This document shows, piece by piece, positions 10,678 to 19,311 of a DNA stretch of 64,000 nucleotides. How positions within the stretch are numbered: the stretch's first letter is position 1; each line of letters starts with the position of its first letter. The DNA comes from Pasteurellaceae bacterium 15-036681 (GTDB taxonomy: Bacteria > Pseudomonadota > Gammaproteobacteria > Enterobacterales > Pasteurellaceae), in NCBI GenBank assembly GCA_002002485.1, contig MQVI01000002.1:1-64000 (forward strand), given 5' to 3'. The position numbers were made by a program, and so were the translations under genes. Under the pieces are notes generated by a model. The model was given only the letters and a program-made list of their open reading frames with translations, was not told the DNA's origin and ran no database searches.

Positions 10678-10720
10678 AGTATATCGAAAAAATCGCTGAG
10701 AGTATGTGAGTTAGATCACA
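10678..10720 (-). promoter_or_regulatory. Class II CRP promoter of the gal operon
   Basis: TGTGAGTTAGATCACA at 10705-10720 has both CRP half-sites perfect. On the minus strand a -10 box TATACT lies at 10683-10678. Counting its first base as -12 puts the centre of the CRP site at exactly -41.5, the class II position, and leaves about 28 bases from the inferred start to the galT ATG. No LacI-type operator was seen here. Confidence 0.8.
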
Positions 10721-10742
10721 AAATACAAGGCGTTAAACTAAC

Positions 10743-10780
10743 ATGAGGTCTAATTCTACAATTTTTAAATTAGACCTCAT
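10743..10780 (-). terminator. Hairpin after the alpha-galactosidase gene
   Basis: A 13-bp inverted repeat ATGAGGTCTAATT/AATTAGACCTCAT starts six bases after the stop codon of the minus-strand alpha-galactosidase gene. The trailing T-tract is weak, so termination may be partial. It separates the galactoside operon from the gal promoter. Confidence 0.6.
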
Positions 10781-10785
10781 TCAGA

Positions 10786-12921
10786 TTAGATTCGTTGAAA
10801 TTGTAGTAATATTGCGCTTGCAGGATCTAGGGTTGGTAAGGTTAATCCTATTTTAGCTAACCAATCACTCTCAATTATGACTTGATTACCTTTTAGAACT
10901 TCTTCCATCCAGCTTGGTAACTTTTTCATTAGATGCCCTGATTTTCCCTCAGCAAAGTTATTCGGGATATCTAATAATTGTATTGCATATTTTCCTTCAG
11001 CTAAATAAGGTACTCTTACTGGTTCTTGTTGAGAATAATCAAGCATCGCAAGTTGACTAACTAAAATAACCGCTTGTGATTTATCTTGGCTAACTACTCC
11101 GTTTATGAGAGATGATGGATCGTGTCTATCTAAGCGGAAAGCATTACCTGAGTGCAGTAAATTGCGCAATTGTTTATGTAGTGCAATATATTTACTGAAA
11201 TTATTACGTTCAGCTTCTCCTTCTTTTACAGGATCAAGCTCTACTCCCATATGACCAAATAATGCGGTTAAACCACGGAAATTAGCATCTAATTTACGAT
11301 AGGTTGTATGGCAGTGGTAACCTCCAATATGAGCCCCCATAATTTCAGGAGGATAAAAGTAACTATAGCCTCTTTGAATTGTTTGGCGTTCTAAAGCATC
11401 ATTATCATCTGATGTCCAGAAGCGTTGAGAGCGTTTCAGTATTTCATAGTCAATACGACCACCGCCAGAGGAACAAGCTTCAAATTCGACATGTGGGTAT
11501 TTTTCACATAAAACATCACATAAGCGGTATAGGGCTTCTGTTTGCTTGGTTACAGAAGCTTGTCCATTATGAGCCCCTTGTACAATACGGCGATTCATAT
11601 CCCATTTGATATAGTCAATATCATGGTTGGTCAGTAACCAATCCATGCGCTCAACAAGGTAATTAAATACCTCGGGGTTACAGAGATCCAGTACAAATTG
11701 GTTACGCTCAGCAGGTTGGTTATAACCTTTAACCTCCAGCATCCACTCAGGATGTTGTTGATATAACTTAGTGTTTTTATTAAGCATTTCTAATTCAACC
11801 CAGATACCGAATTGCATCCCCAGAGCTTTTACGACATTTATTACAGGCTCTAATCCATCAGGGTATTTTTTAGGATCAAGATACCAATCACCTAATCCTC
11901 CAAAATCATCGTCACGGCCAATAAACCAACCATCGTCAATAATAAAACGTTCAACACCCATTTCAGAAGCTGCTTTTGCCATTGCAATAATATGTTCAGG
12001 TTTATGATCGAAATATACGCCTTCCCAAATATTAAGATGTACAGGACGTGTTTTTTCAGCAGGAAAATGTACTATGTGTTGTCGAACGTATTGATGAAAT
12101 TGTTGGCTCATTTGATTTAAACCATTATCTGCATAGGTAGAATATACCCAAGGTGTTGCAATTTCTTCATTCTCGGCCAATTGAATTTCGCCAGGAAAGT
12201 AGAGCGCTTCAAGTTGCACGCTACGACGACCTCGAATATCTACATCAGCTCTTATTCTATGATTACCACTCCAAGCTAAATGAAATCCCCACACATTACC
12301 AGATTGTTCTTTAAAACCTGATTCTCCAATCATTAATGCAGGTGGTGTTTCATGAGATGTTCTACCAACGCGGTTTTCTTGGATAAAGCCTCCATGAACC
12401 AATGTTTGACGGTTTAGTTGGAATTCTCTTACCCAGCGTCCATAAAAGCTCACAACTTCATTTGCATATTCAGGTAGCGGTAAGGTGACAGCAAGACGAT
12501 TTACATAGAATGTTTCTGCTTTTAAATTACGTAAAATATTACGTGTTTTTAATACTGAGGTATCTTTATCAAGTTCAAATTCGCTAGTAAATGCCAAGCC
12601 TGCAATTTCATCAATATTATGAATATAAACTTTATTTTGTTGTTGGGTAACATTAACTTTATTGAATACGGGAGCCCAATTTTGTCCATTACGATGACCT
12701 TCAATACTACTTGATTCAAAGTAACCACGACCATTCTCACTTATGAGAGAGATTGGTACAGCGATATCTAATCCCCCATTAATTACACCTGTATCTAAAA
12801 TTGAAAGATCAATCTCATTTGTTGACGAGATTTTTGTTCCCCAATGCAAAATTCGCGGATTATCATCTGCAAGTATAATTAAATCGTTTTGTTTACTTGT
12901 TAAGTGAATAATATTGTTCAT
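10786..12921 (-). CDS. rafA: Alpha-galactosidase, GH36 family (RafA type)
   Basis: A 711-residue enzyme, the size of RafA, that hydrolyses terminal alpha-1,6-galactosyl groups of melibiose or raffinose-type sugars. It has the GH36 arrangement of an N-terminal beta domain, a central barrel, and a C-terminal beta domain. The barrel contains the nucleophile motif IKWDMNR and the acid/base aspartate region WTSDDNDALERQ. GDWYLDPKKYPDG and the GIWVELEM segment are also typical. No signal peptide is present, so it acts in the cytoplasm on sugar imported by the permease 29 bp upstream. The exact natural substrate (raffinose, melibiose) cannot be fixed from sequence. Confidence 0.9.
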   Translation of the reverse strand: MNNIIHLTSKQNDLIILADDNPRILHWGTKISSTNEIDLSILDTGVINGGLDIAVPISLISENGRGYFESSSIEGHRNGQNWAPVFNKVNVTQQQNKVYIHNIDEIAGLAFTSEFELDKDTSVLKTRNILRNLKAETFYVNRLAVTLPLPEYANEVVSFYGRWVREFQLNRQTLVHGGFIQENRVGRTSHETPPALMIGESGFKEQSGNVWGFHLAWSGNHRIRADVDIRGRRSVQLEALYFPGEIQLAENEEIATPWVYSTYADNGLNQMSQQFHQYVRQHIVHFPAEKTRPVHLNIWEGVYFDHKPEHIIAMAKAASEMGVERFIIDDGWFIGRDDDFGGLGDWYLDPKKYPDGLEPVINVVKALGMQFGIWVELEMLNKNTKLYQQHPEWMLEVKGYNQPAERNQFVLDLCNPEVFNYLVERMDWLLTNHDIDYIKWDMNRRIVQGAHNGQASVTKQTEALYRLCDVLCEKYPHVEFEACSSGGGRIDYEILKRSQRFWTSDDNDALERQTIQRGYSYFYPPEIMGAHIGGYHCHTTYRKLDANFRGLTALFGHMGVELDPVKEGEAERNNFSKYIALHKQLRNLLHSGNAFRLDRHDPSSLINGVVSQDKSQAVILVSQLAMLDYSQQEPVRVPYLAEGKYAIQLLDIPNNFAEGKSGHLMKKLPSWMEEVLKGNQVIIESDWLAKIGLTLPTLDPASAILLQFQRI

Positions 12922-12950
12922 AGTAAAATTCCTTCAAATTAAATTAGAGC

Positions 12951-14240
12951 TTAGGCTAGACCATACACATTACGTTTTTGTAACTGATAGCGTTCTTGCA
13001 TAGACATTTTTCCTGTAAGGGTAAAGATGGATAAAATTGTAAAGGCAAGGGCTACACAACCTAGAATAAAATAGGTATCTTGGAAGCCAAATTTGTCATA
13101 CCAACCACCGACTAGTGATGAGGCGATCATATTTCCGACCTGCTTGATAAATTGGCAAGCGACCATGTAGATTGTTGCTGAAAAATGTACCTCAAATACG
13201 TTAGCAATATATTTAAATAAACCAACAAGGTAGAAAGGTACTTCAAACATATGTAATGTTTTGAGAACAACTACATGCCATGCTTGAGTAGCATAGGATG
13301 AACCAATAATACGAATTGTCATAATAAATCCGGCAATTAATAATGCATTTTTAGCTCCAATACGATTAATTAATAAAGGCACAAAGAACATAATTGCGGC
13401 ATTTAAAAATTCTCCCATAGTAGTGACATATCCAAACATTTCGATGCCTTGTTCTTTGGTATCAAAGAATGTATTGAAGAAGTTACCAAATTGTTGGTCA
13501 AAAATATCATAGGTGCAAGCTACTCCAATGACATAGGCTAACAATGCCCAAAAGCGTGGTAATCTAAGTAGAGCTAATGCTTGTTTTAGGCTAACAGGGT
13601 TTTTATTTGCCCCTAATTTTGAAACAACGCTAGCTGTAGAATTTTTTTCTGGTTTTGCAAGCGCTACAAGTACCAATAAGATAACGGAAGCTGCTGAACC
13701 TAGCCAGAAAACAGAATTAGGGTTTTTACTGTACAGTATTCCTGCTACAGAAGCACATATCCCCCAGCCGAACATACCAAACATACGCGCTCGACCGTAT
13801 TCAAAATTACTTTGGCGACTAATTCGTTCCACATAAGCTTCTGATGCCCCTGAGCCACCAGAAAATACAAATCCCATATAAATACCACCAGAAATAGCAC
13901 CTAGCCAAATGTTTGTTTTAAGTAGAGGTGCAAAGATATAAATAAAGAAAGGCGCATAGAAGACAAGAACAATAGCAACAGCCCAAAGCATATGTTTTTT
14001 AACCCCAAGTTTATCTGTCACATAGCCAAATATTGGTTGAAAACAAAGAGCAAAGAATGACATAAAGGCAAATACAATACCGCGTTCTTCACCTGTTAAA
14101 CCATTAATATCTCCTAGCCAAATTCCTAGGAATGGATAGCAAGTTGCCATAATAAAGAAGTAAGTAAAGAAATAAGCACTAAATACCCAATAATTACGGT
14201 TACCTAGATAATAGGCTTGAGTTGGTGTTATTGTTTGCAT
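12951..14240 (-). CDS. LacY/RafB-type galactoside:H+ symporter
   Basis: A 429-residue, 12-helix member of the oligosaccharide:H+ symporter family. The residues essential in E. coli LacY are all recognisable: the glutamate in SEAYVE (Glu126) and the arginine of FEYGRARMFG (Arg144) for sugar binding, the glutamate of VTTMGE (Glu269), the arginine of TIRIIG (Arg302), and the His/Glu pair of LHMFEVP (His322/Glu325) for proton coupling. It should therefore be a working symporter. Its partner gene is an alpha-galactosidase, which argues for raffinose or melibiose (RafB/MelY-like) rather than lactose. It is the first gene of the operon and faces a divergent LacI-type regulator. Confidence 0.9.
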   Translation of the reverse strand: MQTITPTQAYYLGNRNYWVFSAYFFTYFFIMATCYPFLGIWLGDINGLTGEERGIVFAFMSFFALCFQPIFGYVTDKLGVKKHMLWAVAIVLVFYAPFFIYIFAPLLKTNIWLGAISGGIYMGFVFSGGSGASEAYVERISRQSNFEYGRARMFGMFGWGICASVAGILYSKNPNSVFWLGSAASVILLVLVALAKPEKNSTASVVSKLGANKNPVSLKQALALLRLPRFWALLAYVIGVACTYDIFDQQFGNFFNTFFDTKEQGIEMFGYVTTMGEFLNAAIMFFVPLLINRIGAKNALLIAGFIMTIRIIGSSYATQAWHVVVLKTLHMFEVPFYLVGLFKYIANVFEVHFSATIYMVACQFIKQVGNMIASSLVGGWYDKFGFQDTYFILGCVALAFTILSIFTLTGKMSMQERYQLQKRNVYGLA

Positions 14241-14284
14241 GTGAACCTCAAAATAAGATTAAGTTTAATATTCAAGATAATTGC

Positions 14285-14300
14285 ATGTTAACGTTATCAT
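14285..14300. promoter_or_regulatory. LacI-family operator O1 of the galactoside operon
   Basis: The 16-mer ATGTTAACGTTATCAT is a palindrome around a central CG, the typical shape of LacI-family operators, with one mismatch to ATGTTAACGTTAACAT. It lies 45 bp before the permease gene, likely near or after the transcription start. A second copy lies 64 bp away (centre to centre). Confidence 0.7.
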
Positions 14301-14331
14301 TTATACATAACAATATGTGTTTTTTAAAATA

Positions 14332-14347
14332 TGTGAACAAGATCACA
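14332..14347. promoter_or_regulatory. CRP site in the divergent galactoside control region
   Basis: TGTGAACAAGATCACA has both CRP half-sites perfect. It lies between the two LacI-type operators and could serve either divergent promoter. No exact -10 spacing could be assigned. Confidence 0.75.
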
Positions 14348-14348
14348 T

Positions 14349-14364
14349 ATTTTAACGTTAACAT
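14349..14364. promoter_or_regulatory. LacI-family operator O2
   Basis: ATTTTAACGTTAACAT is the partner of O1, with one mismatch to the shared palindrome ATGTTAACGTTAACAT. The centres are 64 bp apart, about six helical turns, so one dimer-of-dimers could bridge both and loop the CRP site between them. Confidence 0.7.
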
Positions 14365-14474
14365 TTGATCTTTTTGATTAAGATCATATTTTAATAGGAT
14401 TGGATAGATTATCGCTTTTTTATTAAAAACCTTTACAATAGTAAAGTTGCTTCAAAGAAAAGAGAGGATTAAGT

Positions 14475-15452
14475 ATGGCTTCATTAAAAGATGTTGCGAA
14501 ATTAGCTGGAGTTTCGTTAATGACTGTTTCCAGAGCGATCAATAGCCCTGAACAGCTTTCTAAGAAAACATACTTACTAGTTAAGCAAGCGATTGAAGAG
14601 CTTAATTATGTCCCCAATCTATCAGCACAAAAAATTCGAGGTGCAGGCTCTGCTAATCAAAGTATTGGTGTTCTTTCTCTTGATATTGCAACAACGCCAT
14701 TTTCAGTTGAAATTTTGTTAGCAATTGAAAAAACAGTACGCAAATATGGCTGGAATTCTTTTATTGTTAATACTTTTGATGACAATTTGGATCAGGCTGT
14801 TGAAACACTGATATCTCATCGTCCAACAGCAATTATTATTGCAAGAAGTGGGTTACAAAAAATACATATCCCCTCTGCATTAAGGAGTTATCCTATCGTA
14901 CTAGCGAATTGTTTAAGTGATGATGTTGAATTAGCTAGTTATATTCCCAATGATGAGCAAGGGCAGTATGAGGCTACGCAGCTTCTCATTGAAAAGGGAT
15001 ACAAAAAACCATTATGCCTTTTTTTAGAAGAAGATGCCCCTGCAACACAAGCTCGTTTTCAAGGATTCAAGAGGGCAATTTTAGGAAAAGATATTGTATT
15101 TACAGAGCCATTTTTCTTGAAAGACGATTACCTCGAAATATTACAGCCTTTACAAGAAATGTTAAGAAAACGACCGCTTGAATGTGATGTGATCGTTTGT
15201 GGAAATGATAGGATTGCACTAATTGCTTATCAATATCTGTTGTCACAGGGGGTTAGTATTCCGCAAGACATAGCAATAATTGGGTTTGATAATATGGTAG
15301 GAGTTGCAGATCTTTTTTATCCTGCTCTTACGACAGTTCAGTTACCTCATTATGAAATAGGGGAACAGGCAACCCTACATCTCATTGAAGGAAGAGAACA
15401 CAGAACTGTGCAACGTATAGAATGTCCTTTAATAAGTCGAAGCTCTTGTTAA
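14475..15452 (+). CDS. LacI/GalR-family transcriptional regulator
   Basis: A 325-residue repressor-type protein. Residues 2-56 are a LacI-type helix-turn-helix plus hinge (ASLKDVAKLAGVSLMTVSRAIN, then NYVPNLSAQKIRG). The rest is a periplasmic-binding-protein-like effector domain ending in PALTTVQLPHYEIG. The ATG follows AGAGAGGATTAAGT. It is divergent from the galactoside permease and alpha-galactosidase, and two matched CG-centred palindromes lie in the shared 234-bp gap. Local control of that operon, with a galactoside or its product as effector, is inferred from this position. Confidence 0.88.
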   Translation: MASLKDVAKLAGVSLMTVSRAINSPEQLSKKTYLLVKQAIEELNYVPNLSAQKIRGAGSANQSIGVLSLDIATTPFSVEILLAIEKTVRKYGWNSFIVNTFDDNLDQAVETLISHRPTAIIIARSGLQKIHIPSALRSYPIVLANCLSDDVELASYIPNDEQGQYEATQLLIEKGYKKPLCLFLEEDAPATQARFQGFKRAILGKDIVFTEPFFLKDDYLEILQPLQEMLRKRPLECDVIVCGNDRIALIAYQYLLSQGVSIPQDIAIIGFDNMVGVADLFYPALTTVQLPHYEIGEQATLHLIEGREHRTVQRIECPLISRSSC

Positions 15453-15523
15453 TAGACCTTGACAATTGGAAGTGTTCCCCTAAAATCGCCAAACTTTTAT
15501 TTCATTATATTTTAAGGTGCCGT

Positions 15524-16522
15524 ATGGGAACTTTTGGTTTTCCTATTGAGACAATTGTAGTCTTTTTTGCTGTAATTCTTTTTTCTGTATACATTGATTT
15601 ATTTGCTCATCGCAAAACAACAGAAATCACAGTCAAAGATGCTTCACTATGGTCTATTTTTTGGATTAGTTTAGCATTAATGTTTTATGTTTATCTTTGG
15701 CTTCGATTTGATAAAGGATTTGCAGATCTCTATCTTGCAGGATATGTGCTAGAAAAGAGCTTATCTATTGATAACTTGATGGTATTTGTGGCGATATTTG
15801 GTTCTTTTGGTATTACAGGAAAATTGCAACATCGCATTCTTTATTGGGGAATTCTTGGTGCACTTGTATTCCGTGCAATTTTTGTTGTGATTGGTACAAG
15901 TCTATTTGCTGCTAGCCCTTGGGTTGGTTTTGCTTTTGCCGCTTTTGTTATCTGGAGCGGTATTAAAATGTTACAAAACAATGGTGGTGAAGAGGAAATT
16001 GAAGATTATTCTAATCACTGGAGTGTGCGTTGGATGGGCAAAGTAACGCCTGTCTATACAAAATTATTCGGTGATCGCTTTTTTGTTAAAGCGAGTGAAT
16101 TAAGTGCTGAACAATTATCATCAGTGACTCGTAAAGGATTGCGTTATGCAACACCAGCATTTTTATGCTTAGTAGCGATTGAAACTTCAGATGTCGCTTT
16201 TGCATTTGACTCTGTGCCAGCAGTAATTGCAGTTACACAAGAGCCATTGCTTGTTTATGCAGCAATGATCTTTGCAATTCTTGGTTTACGTAGCTTGTAT
16301 TTTATTTTGGCAGCATTGACTAAATATTTAGTTCATTTGGAGAAAGCGGTTATTGTATTATTGTTCTTTATTGGGGCAAAAATGGGATTACAATCATGGA
16401 ATCATGCAATTGGTGATACAGGGTTTCATATTTCGCCAAATACAAGCCTATTTATTGTGTTAGGGGTGTTAGCATTAGGGGTTATTGCCTCGTTGATTTT
16501 CCCAGGCAAAAAAGAAGAGTAA
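15524..16522 (+). CDS. TerC/Alx-family membrane protein
   Basis: A 332-residue protein with about nine membrane segments and the TerC fold: the first helices with an acidic motif (GYVLEKSLSIDNLMVFV), and later a second acidic motif in VAIETSDVAFAFDSVPA. These paired acidic residues are typical of TerC/Alx proteins, which have been linked to metal (manganese) export and tellurite resistance. A longer frame from 15422 overlaps the repressor gene and adds a non-family N-terminus. The ATG at 15524 with AAGGTG upstream is chosen. A strong terminator follows. Confidence 0.85.
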   Translation: MGTFGFPIETIVVFFAVILFSVYIDLFAHRKTTEITVKDASLWSIFWISLALMFYVYLWLRFDKGFADLYLAGYVLEKSLSIDNLMVFVAIFGSFGITGKLQHRILYWGILGALVFRAIFVVIGTSLFAASPWVGFAFAAFVIWSGIKMLQNNGGEEEIEDYSNHWSVRWMGKVTPVYTKLFGDRFFVKASELSAEQLSSVTRKGLRYATPAFLCLVAIETSDVAFAFDSVPAVIAVTQEPLLVYAAMIFAILGLRSLYFILAALTKYLVHLEKAVIVLLFFIGAKMGLQSWNHAIGDTGFHISPNTSLFIVLGVLALGVIASLIFPGKKEE

Positions 16523-16527
16523 TTGAA

Positions 16528-16557
16528 AACGCACGCTGTAAATAGCGTGCGTTTTTT
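16528..16557 (+). terminator. Terminator after the TerC gene
   Basis: A ten-base stem AACGCACGCT/AGCGTGCGTT with a six-base loop, followed by TTTT. It lies six bases after the stop codon and also stands at the end of the convergent leuD. Confidence 0.85.
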
Positions 16558-16568
16558 ATGGAAGAATA

Positions 16569-17171
16569 TTAACGTAAAAACGCTGGGATTTTACTTTCGT
16601 ATTCTGAAATTTTAGCTTCGTGTTGAAGAGTTAAACCGATATTGTCTAAACCATTTAATAAACAGTGACGGCGGAATTCATCTAATTCAAAAGTATAAAC
16701 TTTATCGCCCGTGGTTACGGTCATTGCTTCTAAATCCACATCAATCTGCTTACCTTCATTTGCCCATACCCATTGGAAAATCTCATCGACTTCTTCTTCG
16801 CTTAGGCGAATTGGTAACATGTGGTTGTTTAAGCTATTGTTATAGAAAATATCCGCAAAACTTGGGGCAATCATCACTTTAAAACCGTAATCCGCTAATG
16901 CCCAAGGTGCGTGTTCACGAGATGAACCACAGCCTAGATTTTTACGAGTAAGTAAAATAGTTGCGCCTTGATATTGCGGGTAATTCAATACAAACTCTGG
17001 ATTTGGTTGCGTGCCTTCCGCATCAATATAACGCCATTCGTGGAAAAGGTGTTTACCAAAACCAACACGAGTGATTGCTTGTAAAAATTGCTTTGGAATG
17101 ATTGCATCTGTATCTACGTTTGCTGCGTCTAGTGGAACCACTAAACCTGAATGTTGTTTAATACCAGCCAT
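16569..17171 (-). CDS. leuD: 3-isopropylmalate dehydratase small subunit
   Basis: A 200-residue small subunit of isopropylmalate isomerase, which converts 2- to 3-isopropylmalate in leucine synthesis. It carries the swivelling-domain marks of the aconitase family: [12 protein letters not shown] near the N-terminus and [13 protein letters not shown] in the middle. The ATG follows AAGGATAAAATAAA. It is downstream of leuC, with 60 bp containing a palindrome between them. leuA and leuB are not in the window. Confidence 0.96.
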   Translation of the reverse strand: MAGIKQHSGLVVPLDAANVDTDAIIPKQFLQAITRVGFGKHLFHEWRYIDAEGTQPNPEFVLNYPQYQGATILLTRKNLGCGSSREHAPWALADYGFKVMIAPSFADIFYNNSLNNHMLPIRLSEEEVDEIFQWVWANEGKQIDVDLEAMTVTTGDKVYTFELDEFRRHCLLNGLDNIGLTLQHEAKISEYESKIPAFLR

Positions 17172-17196
17172 TTTATTTTATCCTTTTACTTTAAAG

Positions 17197-17219
17197 TCCC
17201 CTCTTTGACAAAGAGGGGA
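17197..17219. repeat. Palindrome between leuC and leuD
   Basis: TCCCCTCTTTG/CAAAGAGGGGA forms a perfect stem around a one-base centre, followed by a partial repeat (TTAGGGGAGA). It lies inside the leuCD transcript. It may reduce readthrough or stabilise mRNA. The style resembles the metK-galM palindrome at 7292. Confidence 0.6.
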
Positions 17220-17231
17220 TTTAGGGGAGAT

Positions 17232-18632
17232 TTAAATCTTACGAATATCAACGAACTTACCAAAGACTGCCGCAGCAGCTGCCATCGCAGGGCTCACTAA
17301 GTGGGTACGTCCGTTACGGCCTTGACGACCTTCAAAGTTACGGTTAGAAGTTGAAGCACAACGCTCCCATTCGCCCAAACGGTCGTCATTCATACCTAAA
17401 CACATTGAACAACCTGGATTACGCCATTCCGCACCTGCTTCGATAAAGATCTTATCTAAGCCTTCTTTTTCTGCTTGTTCTTTTACTAGGCCAGAACCTG
17501 GAACAACAAGTACTCGTTTAACATTATCGGCTTTTTTACGGCCTTTCATTACCGCTGCTGCTGCACGTAAATCTTCGATACGAGAATTGGTGCAAGAACC
17601 GATAAATACTTGATCTACTGGCACATCTTTCATATCTGTATTTGGTTCTAAGCCGATATAAGCTAAGGCTTTTTCCGCTGAGGCTTTAGTAACAGGATCT
17701 TCCATATCCGTTGGATTTGGTACAACTTGATCAATACCGATTACTTGACCAGGGTTAGTTCCCCAAGTGACTTGTGGCGCAATATCTTTGGCTTCTAATA
17801 CTACAACGCTATCAAATTCCGCATTTTCGTCAGATTTTAAGGTTTTCCAATATTCAATTGCATCATCCCAATCTTTGCCTTTTGGTGCGTGTGGGCGACC
17901 TTTTAAGTATTCAAATGTAGTTTCATCTGGCGCAACTAAACCTGCTTTTGCGCCCATTTCAATTGCCATATTACATACAGTCATACGGCCTTCCATGGAA
18001 AGATCACGAATTGCTTCGCCACAAAATTCTACTACGTGACCTGTACCGCCTGCAAAGGTGGTTTTACCGATAATCGCTAACATAATATCTTTGGCGGTAA
18101 TACCTGGATTTACTTTACCATGTACTTCGATTTTCATACTTTTCGCACGAGCTTGTTTTAAAGTTTGAGTTGCAAGAACGTGTTCTACTTCTGAAGTACC
18201 GATACCAAATGCTAACGCACCGAAAGCACCGTGCGTTGCAGTGTGTGAGTCGCCACATACAATCGTCATACCTGGTAATGTTAAACCTTGCTCAGGCCCC
18301 ATCACGTGAACGATACCTTGTTCTTTGGTATTCATATCGAATAAAGAGATACCTGTGTCTTTACAGTTTTTATCTAATTCTAAAACTTGGATACGTGCTT
18401 GACCTTCTAATTTATTTACATCACGTACTTGAGTAGAGATACTGTGGTCCATCGTACCGAAAGTTTTGCTCACTTGGCGGACTTGGCGGTTTGCCACGCG
18501 TAAGCCATCAAATGCCTGTGGGCTAGTTACTTCGTGGATTAAGTGACGATTGATATAGATAATAGGTGTTTCACCTTGTTCTTCATGAACAACGTGCGCG
18601 TCGAATAGTTTTTGATATAGAGTTTTTGCCAT
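17232..18632 (-). CDS. leuC: 3-isopropylmalate dehydratase large subunit
   Basis: The 466-residue catalytic subunit of isopropylmalate isomerase. The [4Fe-4S] cluster cysteines are visible in [10 protein letters not shown] and in [34 protein letters not shown] is the usual aconitase-family signature. A longer frame to 18719 would add 29 hydrophobic residues absent from the family, so the ATG at 18632 ([13 protein letters not shown]) is chosen. The leader contains a large inverted uptake-sequence dyad (18664-18709) followed by a T-rich stretch, a possible attenuator. Confidence 0.96.
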   Translation of the reverse strand: MAKTLYQKLFDAHVVHEEQGETPIIYINRHLIHEVTSPQAFDGLRVANRQVRQVSKTFGTMDHSISTQVRDVNKLEGQARIQVLELDKNCKDTGISLFDMNTKEQGIVHVMGPEQGLTLPGMTIVCGDSHTATHGAFGALAFGIGTSEVEHVLATQTLKQARAKSMKIEVHGKVNPGITAKDIMLAIIGKTTFAGGTGHVVEFCGEAIRDLSMEGRMTVCNMAIEMGAKAGLVAPDETTFEYLKGRPHAPKGKDWDDAIEYWKTLKSDENAEFDSVVVLEAKDIAPQVTWGTNPGQVIGIDQVVPNPTDMEDPVTKASAEKALAYIGLEPNTDMKDVPVDQVFIGSCTNSRIEDLRAAAAVMKGRKKADNVKRVLVVPGSGLVKEQAEKEGLDKIFIEAGAEWRNPGCSMCLGMNDDRLGEWERCASTSNRNFEGRQGRNGRTHLVSPAMAAAAAVFGKFVDIRKI

Positions 18633-18663
18633 AATATTTGCCCACTGTATAAAAATAAAATAG

Positions 18664-18709
18664 GCAAGCGGTCTAAATTGTAAAACGTTTTGCAAAAGCA
18701 ACCGCTTGC
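18664..18709 (-). repeat. Inverted uptake-sequence dyad in the leuC leader
   Basis: GCAAGCGGT and ACCGCTTGC lie 28 bases apart and pair perfectly. On the minus strand the dyad is followed by a T-rich stretch and then leuC, 32 bases on. No minus-strand gene lies upstream to need a terminator, so a role in the leuC leader or only in DNA uptake is possible. Confidence 0.7.
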
Positions 18710-18719
18710 TCAATGGCAA

Positions 18720-19311
18720 GGAATATAACTCCTATTAAAAGGAAAGTAAAATGCTATTTTTACCTCAAAAATAAATTTTTATTCTGTCTTATGAGCTAAA
18801 TATCAAGTTTATTTAAATATGAAAAGGATAAAATACTGTTTTTTTTGATTTTTACAGCACCTTATCTAGTAAATTACATTATTTATAGAATCTAACATTC
18901 TGTATTCAGAAAAAATAATTCTATTATTAATAGGTATTGTCGATGTTATTTTGATCAGAAGAAAATAATAAATCTCAGTACTATGCAGTATTTGTAAGAA
19001 CTTGGGAATTACAATTGCTGAGTTCACTGAAGGCGACCTCTTTGTACAATTTATACATAATTTTGATAAATCTGGCGGACTAATAGTAAATAACTTTTTA
19101 GAGTTTTTACTTAGTTTCAGGATTTTGTGCAGCAAATTATAGTTATAATCATCAAAAATTTAGGAGAATAAATGCATGACAAACTGCTAAACAATATCTG
19201 AGTAATAAAGAGCTTTTAATAATTGGCAGAGACATGCTCAAAAAGCACCGCTTGTATGATGATTTTTTTGCGATTATTTGTTAACTTAATGAATAAACAG
19301 GAGATAACAAT
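18720..19311. other. 592-bp low-complexity gap with no intact gene
   Basis: This AT-rich gap between leuC and the sirtuin gene holds no convincing intact gene. It contains short open frames interrupted by stops, including a possible HTH-protein remnant (18972-19142) and a second coding-like frame at about 19186-19284 that encodes KELLIIGRDMLKKH and ends just before the cobB leader. A single ACCGCTTGT uptake word lies at about 19248. Confidence 0.6.
18972..19142 (+). pseudogene. Possible decayed XRE-type HTH regulator fragment
   Basis: One frame of 56 codons has a segment ICKNLGITIAEF that resembles the last helix of XRE-family helix-turn-helix domains (STLxxICxxLGIxxxEF). The preceding INLST motif is in another frame, so a frameshift near 18985 would be needed to join them. 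No start codon or upstream recognition helix is intact. This is a weak assignment from a short motif. Confidence 0.28.

Noticed and set aside
14241-14474. Exact CRP class assignment for the galactoside operon
   Set aside because: No -10 box gives a standard spacing from the CRP site at 14332, unlike galT and afuA, so no class is claimed.
15422-15523. N-terminal extension of the TerC protein overlapping the repressor gene
   Set aside because: It lacks family similarity, and a well-placed ribosome site precedes the ATG at 15524.
18866-19135. 89-codon minus-strand frame in the leuC-cobB gap
   Set aside because: No recognisable domain, no good ribosome site, and the opposite strand shows the more protein-like (though broken) frames.
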